DNA of 64,000 nt from CAWKKW01 sp963850345 (GTDB taxonomy: Bacteria; Acidobacteriota; Terriglobia; Terriglobales; Acidobacteriaceae): contig CAWKKW010000002.1 in NCBI GenBank assembly GCA_963850345.1, positions 558,001 to 622,000 on the forward strand. The letters are read 5' to 3'. A program made the translations under genes and the position numbers. Under the pieces are notes generated by a model. That model was not told where the DNA came from. It did not search any database and saw only the letters and a program-made list of their open reading frames with translations. Below, in pieces: positions 17,422 through 27,200 of the stretch. Position 1 is the first letter of the stretch. Each line of letters starts with the position of its first letter.

Positions 17422-17858
17422 TGAGAGCTTACCTTTCGCGTCGATATCGGTTGAGCGCCTCGCACCGCCTGTCTAGCAATGCGTTCACCGACGCTGAGAA
17501 TCTCGAGATCTATGGCAAGTGCGCGAACCCCTGCGGGCACGGCCACAACTACGTGGTCGAAGTGACGGTCGGTGGAGACATCGACGCCGCAACCGGCATG
17601 GTCTGCGACCTCGCCGAGCTGGATGGCTGTATTCACAGCAACCTTGTGAATCGGTTCGATCACACTAATTTGAACTTGGATCAGGACTTCCTGAATCGAG
17701 TACCGACGACGGAGAATTTCTGCATCGCCATCTACGACATTGTGGCTGGCTCCTTCCGTGCAGCAGACCTGGTGCGCGTCAGGATTGAAGAGACCAGCAA
17801 CAACTCGTTCGAATATTCAGGTAAGGGGGACGTTACCCATGCGCGTTCGCGAGGATGA
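17421..17858 (+). CDS. 6-pyruvoyl-tetrahydropterin synthase-type enzyme (second copy)
   Basis: Paralogue of the preceding gene, 145 residues, starting at the ATG that overlaps its stop. It keeps the His of SASHRLSS, KCANPCGHGHNYVVEVTV (Cys-x5-HGH spacing), FDHTNLNLD and VPTTENFCIAIYD, so all catalytic and Zn-binding residues are present. Similarity to animal PTPS is visible across GKCxNPxGHGHNY and GxIDxATGMV. The two copies differ over much of their length, so they are old duplicates, perhaps with different partners (biopterin-like versus deazapurine or folate branch). The last bases overlap a possible upstream start of folE. Confidence 0.88.
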   Translation: MRAYLSRRYRLSASHRLSSNAFTDAENLEIYGKCANPCGHGHNYVVEVTVGGDIDAATGMVCDLAELDGCIHSNLVNRFDHTNLNLDQDFLNRVPTTENFCIAIYDIVAGSFRAADLVRVRIEETSNNSFEYSGKGDVTHARSRG

Positions 17859-18534
17859 TTCCATCGGAGCAGGGAACGGCAGCGCGGCTGAAGATCCAGA
17901 GAAAGAAGGCACGAATATGTCGCACTCCACGTTCGCATCCAAACCGCGCATGGTAGAAGACTTGTCGAATGTAAGCACACAGGACATCTACCGCGAGTTG
18001 ATCAAGCGCTTCGATAAAGATCCCACCCGCGATGGCCTGGAGCGCACGCCCGAGCGCGTTGAGAAGGCTATGACCTTCCTCACCAAAGGGTATGCGCAAG
18101 ATCCGACGAGTATTCTTCGCGGTGCGCTGTTTGAGGTGGACTACGACGAGATGGTGATCGTCAAAGACATCGAGATGTTTTCGCTTTGCGAACACCACAT
18201 GCTGCCTTTCTTCGGCAAGGTGCACGTCGCCTACATCCCTAAAGGCAAGGTAATTGGGCTGAGCAAAATTCCGCGGTTGGTTGAAGTCTTTGCGAGGCGC
18301 CTGCAGGTGCAGGAGCGAATGACTCAACAGATCGCCGATGCGATCCAGGCCGCTATTCAGCCTCAGGGGGTCGGCGTTGTGATCGAGGCACGTCACCTCT
18401 GCATGATGATGCGTGGTGTGGAGAAGCAGAATTCGTCGACCGTCACGTCGGCCATGGTCGGCGTGTTCCAGAAACAGAACACGCGGACCGAGTTTCTATC
18501 TCTGGTGCGCGATCGGTCGCCAGCGGCATTCTAA
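17839..18534 (+). CDS. folE: GTP cyclohydrolase I
   Basis: Catalyses GTP to 7,8-dihydroneopterin triphosphate, the substrate of the two PTPS enzymes upstream, and also feeds folate. The 231-residue frame has the family hallmarks: DGLERTPERVEKAM, the Zn/catalytic motif SLCEHHMLPFFGKVHVAYIP, KVIGLSKIPRLVEVFARRLQ and EARHLCMMMRGV with the second Zn Cys. Start is ambiguous: ATG 17839 follows GGGGGA by eight bases and overlaps the preceding gene, whereas ATG 17917 follows AGAAGG and gives 205 residues starting MSHSTFA. The extra 26 residues are polar and not conserved-looking. Confidence 0.93.
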   Translation: MRVREDDSIGAGNGSAAEDPEKEGTNMSHSTFASKPRMVEDLSNVSTQDIYRELIKRFDKDPTRDGLERTPERVEKAMTFLTKGYAQDPTSILRGALFEVDYDEMVIVKDIEMFSLCEHHMLPFFGKVHVAYIPKGKVIGLSKIPRLVEVFARRLQVQERMTQQIADAIQAAIQPQGVGVVIEARHLCMMMRGVEKQNSSTVTSAMVGVFQKQNTRTEFLSLVRDRSPAAF

Positions 18535-18602
18535 CCACCGGATTAGCGAGCCAACACGCTGCGCACGGTTCCCGGGCATTCGATAGCGCCTATAGTTAAG
18601 AG

Positions 18603-19478
18603 GTGAACGGACTTTTGGTGATCGACAAGCCGCAGGGATTTACCTCGCACGACGTGGTCAGCCGAGTGCGGCGCGTGCTCAATGAATCTTCGATTGGTCA
18701 CCTTGGAACGCTCGATCCGATGGCAACAGGAGTGTTGCCGTTACTGCTCGGCAAGTTCACCCGACTGGCGCAGTTCTTCTCAGAGACGCAGAAGTCCTAC
18801 ACCGGTACGATCCGATTCGGCTATGCGACCGACACCTACGACGCAGAAGGCGAGCCGACTTCCCCGCCTCTCCCGGTGCGACTAACCATCGAGGAGCTAC
18901 GCCGGAATGCTGCAGCCTTTCGTGGAGAGATCGAGCAAATGCCGCCGCAGTTTTCCGCGAAGAAGGTAGCAGGCAAACCGGCCTACAAATCAGCACGTGC
19001 GGGACAGACGGTTACGCTTCGCGCAGTAAAGATCAATGTCCTGGAGTTCGAAATTCGTGAGCTGAACGAGGATTTGGCCGAATTTTTCATCAGGGTCTCC
19101 GCTGGAGGCTATGTGCGATCCGTGGCTCATGATCTGGGGAAGTTGATGCGATGTGGTGCGCACCTGGCTAGTCTTTGCAGGGTGCAGGCGGGTCCGTTTT
19201 CGCTGTGTCAGTCGATCAAGTTGACAGACCTGGAGGCGTTTGCACGGGACGGATCTATCGTTCAGCAGATGCCTCATCCGAGAGCGCTTCTTCCCGAACT
19301 GCCCTCAGTCACAGCAGACGAAATCACCGCGGGGCGCCTGCGTAACGGCATGGCCGTGAACCTGCCCGAGTTTTCGAGTGCCCCCATGGTGAAAGTGTTT
19401 CGCGGACAAGCCGAACTCCTCGGAATCGCCACTCGGATCGCAGGAACGCTGTTTCAACCCAAGGTGGTGCTGGGATAG
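18603..19478 (+). CDS. truB: tRNA pseudouridine-55 synthase
   Basis: Converts U55 in the T-loop of tRNAs to pseudouridine. The 291-residue protein starts at a GTG with NGLLVIDKPQGFTSHDVV and contains the catalytic motif HLGTLDPMATGVLPLLLG (nucleophile Asp), the KSYTG strand and the FSAKKVAGKPAYKSAR RNA-binding part. GGYVRSVAHDLG follows in the second half. It is 68 bases downstream of folE and may share its transcript, but it is usually found with translation genes. Convergent with the tesA-like gene. Confidence 0.96.
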   Translation: MNGLLVIDKPQGFTSHDVVSRVRRVLNESSIGHLGTLDPMATGVLPLLLGKFTRLAQFFSETQKSYTGTIRFGYATDTYDAEGEPTSPPLPVRLTIEELRRNAAAFRGEIEQMPPQFSAKKVAGKPAYKSARAGQTVTLRAVKINVLEFEIRELNEDLAEFFIRVSAGGYVRSVAHDLGKLMRCGAHLASLCRVQAGPFSLCQSIKLTDLEAFARDGSIVQQMPHPRALLPELPSVTADEITAGRLRNGMAVNLPEFSSAPMVKVFRGQAELLGIATRIAGTLFQPKVVLG

Positions 19479-19552
19479 TGCACCCAGGCCGACCGGCGCC
19501 GAATCGAATCTACCAGTACGCAAAAAAGCAGCAGTTCGAAGGCTTGGCCACA

Positions 19553-20263
19553 CTATTGTTTTGTGTCAGACGTCTTCTTCAACAGCGGAAGAACCAGCGG
19601 CAGCAAGTTACGAGCAACCTGCTGATTTCCCTGGGCGGTGGCGTGAATGCCGTCTTCCTGCATGGAACCGGGAACTCCGTACACATCCTTGAGCAGAAAG
19701 GGCAGCAGCGCCAGGTGATACTTCTTCGCAGCGAGCGTGTAGGTTTCATTGAACTGGCGGATGTACTCGGGCCCGTAATTCGGAGGCAGGGTGATGCCGC
19801 CGAGCACGATCTTTGCACCCGCACTTGTGAGCTGCGCGAGTATCTGGTCGAGATTAGTGCGGGTGACCTCCGGGGGAATGCCGCGAAGTCCATCGTTTCC
19901 ACCAAACGCAACAATCACGACTGCGGGCTTGAGATCGAGAACATCTTTTATGCGGTTCAATCCGTCTTTTGTAGTATTGCCGCTGATGCCCTCATTTACG
20001 ACCCGATAGTGATATCCCCGCAAATCGAGGTCTTTCTGCAGGAAATCGGGATAGCTCTGGCCGGGGTCAGCGCCGTATCCGGCGGTGAGGCTGTCGCCAA
20101 AGGCGACCACGACCGGACGGGTGTCGACGCTGGCTGCCGCCGCGGGCGCCGACGCAGCCTCGGGCGATACAGCCGACGGTTGAGTGGGAGTGGGGGCCTC
20201 AGTGGAGTTGGCGTGACAACCCGCGAGAGCCAGCAGCGCAATCAGAAATACACGACGGTTCAC
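19553..20263 (-). CDS. SGNH/GDSL arylesterase-lysophospholipase, lipoprotein
   Basis: TesA-like hydrolase of 236 residues. A lipoprotein signal (LIALLALAGC) is followed by an Ala/Pro-rich linker (about 20-48). Catalytic blocks are present: AFGDSLTAGYG (Ser), NEGISGNTT (Gly), FGGNDGLRG (Asn) and EDGIHATAQGN (Asp, His). It acts on esters or thioesters in the cell envelope. It is divergent from an ATPase/permease pair with 35 bases between starts, the same association seen for tesA-ybbA-ybbP in E. coli. Start is GTG 20263 without a strong ribosome site. Confidence 0.92.
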   Translation of the reverse strand: MNRRVFLIALLALAGCHANSTEAPTPTQPSAVSPEAASAPAAAASVDTRPVVVAFGDSLTAGYGADPGQSYPDFLQKDLDLRGYHYRVVNEGISGNTTKDGLNRIKDVLDLKPAVVIVAFGGNDGLRGIPPEVTRTNLDQILAQLTSAGAKIVLGGITLPPNYGPEYIRQFNETYTLAAKKYHLALLPFLLKDVYGVPGSMQEDGIHATAQGNQQVARNLLPLVLPLLKKTSDTKQ

Positions 20264-20298
20264 AAGCCAACTGTAGCAAAGGTGGAGAGAAGCAGGCG

Positions 20299-20979
20299 AT
20301 GATCGAAGTACAGGGACTGAAGAAATCCATTCGCAATGGCAACCGGGTTGTGGACATCCTCAAAGGTGTCGACCTGCATATCAAGGCCGGGCAGTTCGTT
20401 GCAATCATGGGTGCCTCGGGCAGCGGAAAGAGCACACTGCTCGGACTGCTCGCAGGCCTTGATTCGCCCAGCGAAGGGAGAGTGCTGGTGGATGGAACCG
20501 ACATCAGCCGCATGCCGGAAGATACGCTCGCCCAGGTGCGTGGACGAAAGATTGGATTCGTCTTCCAGTCCTATCAACTTATCCCCACACTCACAGCATT
20601 TGAAAATGTGCTGCTACCGCACGAATTGAACGGCAGCGGCGACGGCAAGTCGAGGGCGCGTTTGCTACTGGAATCCGTCGGACTCGCGGACCGGCTCGAT
20701 CACTATCCAGTGCAGCTCTCCGGCGGCGAACAGCAGCGAGTCGCGCTCGCGCGCGCTTTCGTCGTCTCCCCGCCCATCGTCATGGCGGATGAACCGACCG
20801 GCAACCTCGACTCGACGAATGGCGAGCACGTCCTCGAACTCCTGATGCAGCGCAACCGCTCGGAGAAAACTACGCTTGTCCTGGTCACCCACGACAAGCA
20901 GATCGCGGAACGCGCCGATCGAGTGATCGTGCTGCGCGATGGCCTGGTGATCTCTGACCAACTGAAGGCGCAGGCCTGA
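20299..20979 (+). CDS. ABC transporter ATP-binding protein (YbbA/LolD type)
   Basis: ATPase of 226 residues, cytoplasmic subunit of an envelope export or release system. Walker A is GASGSGKSTLLGLLAG, Q-loop FVFQSYQLIP, signature LSGGEQQRVALARA, Walker B IVMADEPTGNLD and switch VTHDK. It ends two bases before the permease gene. Context with a TesA-like esterase supports a YbbA-like role, which is poorly understood; MacB/LolD-type function is an alternative. Confidence 0.94.
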   Translation: MIEVQGLKKSIRNGNRVVDILKGVDLHIKAGQFVAIMGASGSGKSTLLGLLAGLDSPSEGRVLVDGTDISRMPEDTLAQVRGRKIGFVFQSYQLIPTLTAFENVLLPHELNGSGDGKSRARLLLESVGLADRLDHYPVQLSGGEQQRVALARAFVVSPPIVMADEPTGNLDSTNGEHVLELLMQRNRSEKTTLVLVTHDKQIAERADRVIVLRDGLVISDQLKAQA

Positions 20980-20980
20980 T

Positions 20981-23590
20981 ATGGCGACGGTTCAGTTACA
21001 GCCGCTGGAAGTGAAAGCAGTGCGCGAGCAGCGGTCAGCGATCTCGTTGAGCTCCGCGGCCAAGATTGCCTGGCGTGAGTTGCAGGCTTCACGCACAAAA
21101 TTCCTATTCGTAATTCTCTCTGTTTCGATTGGCGTAGCGGCCCTGGTCGGCGTACGCGGCTTCAGCGAGTCTTTCCAACACACACTTCTGCTCGAAGCAC
21201 GCACCATCATGGCGGCGGACTTGTCTGCCCGCATGTTTCGTCAGCCAACGCAGCATGAGGATCAGCAGATTGCCTCGCTGACTCAGCAGGGTATTCAAGT
21301 GACGCCCGTGACCGAGATGGTCTCAATGGCCTCATCGCCTGCTGACCCGGTGCCGCTGCTGATCTCGTTGAAGGCCGTCGACCCGGCCGCTTATCCCTAC
21401 TACGGTTCGGTGCAGATGAGCCCTGCCGGAACCCTGCGAAGTGTCTTGACCGATTCGACGGTGGTGGTGGGAGAAGATCTGTTGATCCGCCTTAAAGTTC
21501 AGGTGGGCGACTCGATCACCATCGGCGGAAAGGGCTTTCGTATCGCCGCCATGTTGCTGCGCGAACCAGATCGGATGAGCTCGTCGATGGGGCTCGGGCC
21601 GCGCGTTCTCATCAGCCGTGGCGCCCTCGAAAAGACTAGCCTGCTGCAACCGGGAAGCCGTTCCGGCGAGCGCCTGCTCTTCAAGTTGCCGGTCCAGGGA
21701 ACGGACGTCGGCAATGTGCGCTCGCAACTGGAAAAGATTCTCCCCGACGCGCAGGTCACCGACTTTCGCGAGACCAGCCCAGCCTTGACCAACGGTCTGG
21801 ATCGCGCCACCGGTATTCTCAGCTTGATCTGCCTGGTAGCCATGGTGCTCGGAGCGATCGGTGTTGCGATGGCGATGCGAGCCCACCTGCAGCAGCGCAT
21901 TGACATACTCGCGATCATGAAATCGATCGGTGCGCGGTCCTCTGACATCCTCCGCATCTACGTCTTGCAGACGCTCCTCCTGGGGCTCGCCGGCGGCATA
22001 CTTGGCGTGCTCGTCGGGCTTGGGGTCGAGTGGGTCTTCCCCGCTGTATTGGGAAAGCTGTTGCCTATGCGGCCGCCATTGACCGTGCCGTTTCGCTCCA
22101 TCGCCGCCGGATTGGGAACCGGCGTCTTAACCACGCTGCTCTTTTGTCTCCCTCCGCTGCTCGACATCCGCAAGGTGCGACCCAATCTCGTGTTGCGTCG
22201 TGCGGTCGAGTCGGGCGACTCCGAAGGCAAAGCAAGCCTCTGGATGCGCTTCAAAGCCAACCGACTGCAGTGGGCGATCGCGGTGGTGATCGTCGCCGCG
22301 CTTGGCGGCATCGCTGCCGCGCTGTCCGATTCATTCGAGGTCGGCCGCTGGTTTGCTGCTTCGCTGTGCGCGCTGCTGGTCGTCACGCTGGCGCTCTCGG
22401 CGGTAGTGTTGCGTCTTTTGCGTGCATTTCTGTCGAAGACGCGGCTGCATCTGCCCGCCGCCCTTCGCCATGCGCTCGCCAATCTGTATCGGCCCGGCAA
22501 TCAATCCTCCGCCGTGTTGGCCGCTCTTGGCATGGGCGTAATGCTGATTCTGGCCGTCTTCCTCATGGAACAGGGGGTGATCGGCGAAATGCACGCAGAC
22601 GCAGCGCCCACCACCCCCAATGTCTTTCTCGTGGATATCGGTGCGCAGGAGTTGCCGAGAGTCCTCAACCTGCTGTCGAAGCAACCCGGCGTGCGCGGCA
22701 CGCCCGAGACTCTGCCCATCGTCTCCGGTAGGATCGTAACTGTCGATGGCGTCTCGACCGATCAGCTCAAGGTTAAGAATTATCCAAAACGCCTGCTTCA
22801 GTCCGTCAGCCTCACGTGGGCAGACGCAGTTCCCGCGGGAACTAAGATCACCAGCGGTCAATGGTGGAAGACGAACGATCAACCAAGTCTGGCCGTAGCG
22901 GCGCATGCTGCCGACCGCCTGCACTTACACCTCGGATCCGAGATTCTGTTTGAGTCCGGTGACCGGCCGATCCGCACAAAAGTCGCTGCGATCTTCAAGA
23001 CCGATGGCCAGCATGTGTATGCCCGCAGCGAATTCGTGCTCGCCTCGGGCGAACTGCGCGGGCTGCCCACCGTCTGGTATGCCGACCTGCACGTCGATCC
23101 CCCGCTCGTTGGATCCTTGCAGAGAAACCTCTTCACCAACTACCCCACCATCACCGTGATCAACATCGCCGATGTCATCGAGACGATTCAAGGCGTGGTC
23201 AACCAGATCACCATGGTTGTCCGCTTCCTTGCGGGATTTTCCATGCTCTCCGGTGCCGTCATTCTTGCCTCCAGTGTCGCCAGTACGCGCTTCCGAAGAA
23301 TTCGCGAAGTCGTGGTGCTGAAGACTTTGGGAGCCACCCGGAAACACATCGCTACCGTCTTCAGCGTGGAGTTCATCGTGCTCGGACTTCTCGCCGGCTT
23401 TGTCGGTTCGGTATTTGCGAACCTGCTCGTTAGAATCCTGCTGCACAAGCTCGACATCGGGTCTCACGTGAATTGGCTCGCAGCGCTGGTCGCCATTCTC
23501 GCCACAGCCGTTTTAGCGACGGCAACCGGATGGGCCGCCAGCTTTCGCATTCTCGGCCAGAAGCCACTCGAAGTATTGCGTGAAGAATAA
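20981..23590 (+). CDS. FtsX-like ABC permease (YbbP type)
   Basis: Large permease of 869 residues. A first helix after SSAAKIAWRELQASRTKFLF is followed by a MacB-like periplasmic domain, an FtsX block (SLICLVAMVLGAIGVAMAM, MKSIGARSSDILRIYVLQTL), a second periplasmic domain, and a second FtsX block near the C-terminus (VVLKTLGATRKHIATVFSVE). The duplicated FtsX layout matches YbbP and not LolCE. It is translated directly after the ATPase (one-base gap). Substrate unknown; lipids or acylated molecules are suggested by the neighbouring esterase. Confidence 0.92.
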   Translation: MATVQLQPLEVKAVREQRSAISLSSAAKIAWRELQASRTKFLFVILSVSIGVAALVGVRGFSESFQHTLLLEARTIMAADLSARMFRQPTQHEDQQIASLTQQGIQVTPVTEMVSMASSPADPVPLLISLKAVDPAAYPYYGSVQMSPAGTLRSVLTDSTVVVGEDLLIRLKVQVGDSITIGGKGFRIAAMLLREPDRMSSSMGLGPRVLISRGALEKTSLLQPGSRSGERLLFKLPVQGTDVGNVRSQLEKILPDAQVTDFRETSPALTNGLDRATGILSLICLVAMVLGAIGVAMAMRAHLQQRIDILAIMKSIGARSSDILRIYVLQTLLLGLAGGILGVLVGLGVEWVFPAVLGKLLPMRPPLTVPFRSIAAGLGTGVLTTLLFCLPPLLDIRKVRPNLVLRRAVESGDSEGKASLWMRFKANRLQWAIAVVIVAALGGIAAALSDSFEVGRWFAASLCALLVVTLALSAVVLRLLRAFLSKTRLHLPAALRHALANLYRPGNQSSAVLAALGMGVMLILAVFLMEQGVIGEMHADAAPTTPNVFLVDIGAQELPRVLNLLSKQPGVRGTPETLPIVSGRIVTVDGVSTDQLKVKNYPKRLLQSVSLTWADAVPAGTKITSGQWWKTNDQPSLAVAAHAADRLHLHLGSEILFESGDRPIRTKVAAIFKTDGQHVYARSEFVLASGELRGLPTVWYADLHVDPPLVGSLQRNLFTNYPTITVINIADVIETIQGVVNQITMVVRFLAGFSMLSGAVILASSVASTRFRRIREVVVLKTLGATRKHIATVFSVEFIVLGLLAGFVGSVFANLLVRILLHKLDIGSHVNWLAALVAILATAVLATATGWAASFRILGQKPLEVLREE

Positions 23591-23707
23591 GCCAGGAATG
23601 GCACGAGGACCAGCTCCAAACCTACTGTGCGAGACTTGCTGAGTCTGCTTGCTCACTGGCACTCGATTGGGGAACGAACGCTCGACGCACGCGAGCTCGC
23701 CCCAACG

Positions 23708-23737
23708 TTGACCCTTTGGACCTCTTGCCCTTAATAT
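23708..23737 (+). promoter_or_regulatory. Likely promoter of tRNA-Gln
   Basis: TTGACC (23708-23713) and TAATAT (23732-23737) are separated by 18 bases. The expected start is about 45 bases before the tRNA. Both hexamers are close to the sigma-70 consensus and stand in a gene-free stretch. Confidence 0.55.
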
Positions 23738-23789
23738 TGGAAATGGCAGCACGGATTCCGAACCTCGCGTTCGCCCGTGCCTTGATCAC

Positions 23790-23863
23790 TGCCCCCTCGT
23801 TCAATGGTAGGACAGTCGCCTCTGGAGCGATCGATCGGGGTTCGAATCCCTGGGGGGCAACCA
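23790..23863 (+). tRNA. tRNA-Gln (anticodon CTG)
   Basis: Acceptor strands TGCCCCC and GGGGGCA pair at all seven positions. The D-arm is GTTC...GGAC, the anticodon arm GTCGC-CTCTGGA-GCGAT (anticodon CTG), and the T-arm CGGGG-TTCGAAT-CCCTG. Discriminator A and encoded CCA (23861-23863) follow. The U1-A72 pair is typical of tRNA-Gln. Confidence 0.96.
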
Positions 23864-24220
23864 ATCCTGCACACATCCGCTCTTGACTGAACTTTCTTGA
23901 TCCTCCAATCACTGCCGTCCTGGGTATCCGTGTTCATATCCTGACCGCGGGCCGGACTGTGCACACGCGCGGCGTCACCTGCCAAGAGGAACGGACCGAT
24001 CATTTCCGTGGCACTCTTTGGTGCTATCTCGGCGGAAGCTCAACCGGCCAACATAATCCTGGAAATTCAGACGGCGTTCATTCCCATTTCACAGGCCTCT
24101 AACATTACCCGTTTCTCATGAAGAAGGACGTGAGGCCTCTCGCCATCACGCGAGCTAGATTCCTAACCCAACTTCCCCCACGCCGCTCCGACGGCACAAT
24201 GCACAACTCGAGGAATTGCC
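23864..24220. other. 357-base gap between tRNA-Gln and the TonB receptor gene
   Basis: No gene, integrase or repeat of the tRNA 3' end was found. GAGGA about eight bases before 24221 is the ribosome site of the receptor. No convincing promoter or operator was recognised. Confidence 0.45.
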
Positions 24221-27200
24221 ATGACGCACTCGCAATTGCGAAGCTCTCTCTATGCTCTTATCGCCCTGGCGGGAGGCTGCCTCCTTCACGCGCAAATCAA
24301 TACGGCCAGTCTCTCCGGTCTGGCTTCAGATCCGTCCGGCGCCGCCTTACCAAACGTTACAGTGACTATTACGGACGAGGCTACCGGATACACCCGCACG
24401 GTACAGACCGATACTGCAGGGGCCTATTCTCTTCAGGATGTTCCGATCGGCCATTACACCGTGAAGGTGATGGCGCAGCAATTCAGCCCGATCACGGAAC
24501 ACCTTGGGCTCTCAGTCGGGCAACGAGCCCGCGAAGACTTTCATCTTCAGGTGGGCTCAACCCAGCAATCAGTTGAGGTAGTCGCAGCAGACTCGATGCT
24601 CTCGCCCGATGATGCTTCGATCAGCACCGTCGTAGGATCCGAAACCATCGAACAGACGCCGTTATCGCTGCGCAATTGGGATGACCTGCTGCGTGTTGTT
24701 CCCGGCGTGCAGATCAGCCGCTTCACGCAGCAGAGCGGCGCAACCTCTGCCGGCCGCGTAGGCGATTTCAATGTCAACGGGATCCATTCGCTGCAAAACA
24801 ACTTCCTTCTCGATGGCATAGACAACAACACGTTTTCAGAAAATGTGCAGGAACTCAGCACGGAGTCGGCCCATCCATCGCTCGATACCATCGCGCAATT
24901 CAACGTAATCAGCAATCCGTACTCGTCCGAATATGGACGAAGTCCCGGCGGCGTGGTCTCGGTGAACACGAAGAGCGGGACCAATGCCTTCCACGGGCTC
25001 GCCTACGAATACGTGCGCAACAACTACTTCGACGCGAACGACTTTTTCTCCGATCGCCACGGTCTGAAGAAGCCGAAGTATAACCAGAATCAGTTCGGCG
25101 GCAACATCGGCGGCCCGATCATTAAGAACCGGTTGTTCTTCTTCTTCGATTACGAAGGAACACGCATTAAGCAGGGCGTTCTGCGCACCGCGACAGTGCC
25201 GTTGCCAAATGAACGCATTGGCGACTTCAGCCCCGCAACCGCCGCAGCGTTGGGCGTAAGTTATCCCACGATCTACGATCCCACCACATGCCAACCCGCC
25301 TTCTCCGGTTCCAACTGCCAGCCGTTTGCGAACAACACGGTTCCATCCGGCAGCCTCGATCCGACCATGCAGAAGCTGATGGCGCTTTTTCCGCTTCCGA
25401 ATACAACCACCGCCGGAAGCCCTCCGAACATCAACAACTACATTCGCAATGCGCTGCTCACCGACTTTGAACACAACTACGATGGCCGCGTCGACTGGAC
25501 GCCGTCACCATCGAATGCAGTCTTCGCGCGCTATAACTACTCCAATCGCAAGCGTGATATTCCCGGATATCTGGGCGGACTGGCTGACGGTACGTCCACC
25601 TCGGCATGGGGCAACCAGACGCTGAAGGCGCACAGCGCGGTGCTCGGATGGACGCACATTCTGAACCAGAACATGGTGAACGAGTTCCGCTTCGGCTGGG
25701 TTCGCGATTACTCCTATGCGCAGCAGCAACCGTTTTCGCTGGGCCAACTTTCGGGAAGCTTTGTTCCCGGCATCCCCAACAACCCGGCGATCGGTGGCGG
25801 CGTTCCTCTGACGACCTTTTCGAATTATGCCTTCGAGGGCTCAGCGGACTTCCTTCCCAAGAAACAGGTTCCGATGCAGTACCAGTACAACGACACGTTT
25901 TCGCTGGTCCTCGGGCGGCACACGTTCAAATTCGGTACAAGCATTTACCTGCCCATGCGCAATATTTTTCAGGACGAGCCTGGAACGCGTGGCGACCTTG
26001 GCTTCACCGGGGTCTTCACATGCCAGCACAGTGCTCCGGGCAAATGCGTCTCAGGATCAGGCCTTTCGTACGCGGACGGCCTACTCGGCTATGTGCAGAG
26101 TACGCAGCTTACCAACGTCTTCTTTGTTGACCAGCACCTGTGGATGGCATCGGGCTTTTTCGAAGACGACTGGAAGGCCACGCCACAGCTAACCTTGAAT
26201 CTCGGCCTACGCTATGACTTCGCCACGCCGCCGCTGGAAGCTAAGAACCGCATGGCAGATTTTGATCCGGCCACGGGCTCGCTCGTCTTTGCAAAGAGCG
26301 GATCATTGAAAGACCGGGCTATCGTCGATCCCAACTATAAGAACTTCGGTCCGCGTTTTGGATTTGCGTACTCCCCTGATACGAAGACCGTTTTCCGCGG
26401 CGGTTATGGCATTTACTACTCCCTGTTTGAACGCTTCGGGAGTGAAGACGAACTTGCCTTGAATCCGCCCTTCCTGATCAACAAGACGCTCACGAGCAAC
26501 ACGACCCCCGTGCTCAACCCATCTGTCGGTTTTCCGTCAGACTTCCTTGACCCCGCCACCCTCAACCTGAACAACCTCACCTCCTATCACATTCGCGCCA
26601 TGGCCCTGCACGATCCGCAGCCTTACGTGCAGCAGTGGAGCCTTGGTGTTCAGCGACAGTTCGGACAATCCTGGGCAGCGGAGGTGGATTACGTAGGCAC
26701 TAAGTCCACGCACCTCGATGTGATTCGCAATTACAACCAGCCCATTATCTCCGGCGGCGTCAGCACCGGCGTGGTTCCGTACTCTAACTTCGGCCAGATC
26801 GAGTACACGTCCCCTATCGGCTTTGGCAACTACAACGGCCTGCAGGCGAGCCTGACTCGGCGCTTCACCAACGGGTTCGAGCTACGTGCTGCGTTCACCC
26901 ATTCGCGCAGTCTCGACAACACTCCACAGGAACTCGAATCTAATTCTGGCGATGCGCCGAACGGGCGTGATTATGCCGCGTGGTACGGTCCAAGCGACTT
27001 CGATGTTCCCAATCGTGTCGCCGTCAGTTACGTATATGAGCTGCCGTTCGGTCATGGGAAAACTATGCTCCAAAGTGGGCCGCTCTCGTGGATTCTTGGC
27101 AACTGGCAAACTTCGGGCGTTTACACCTATTACAGCGGCCATCCGTTTCAGGTAAACGAGAATGATGGTCAACATAACTCAATCCTCGATCCCTACGGCT

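Noticed and set aside
16963..18602. preQ1 or other riboswitch upstream of the pterin genes
   Set aside because: Genes overlap or nearly overlap, leaving no leader, and no aptamer-like conserved segment was seen.
19478..20302. 274-residue frame antisense to the TesA-like gene
   Set aside because: The minus strand holds a complete GDSL enzyme with all four catalytic blocks.
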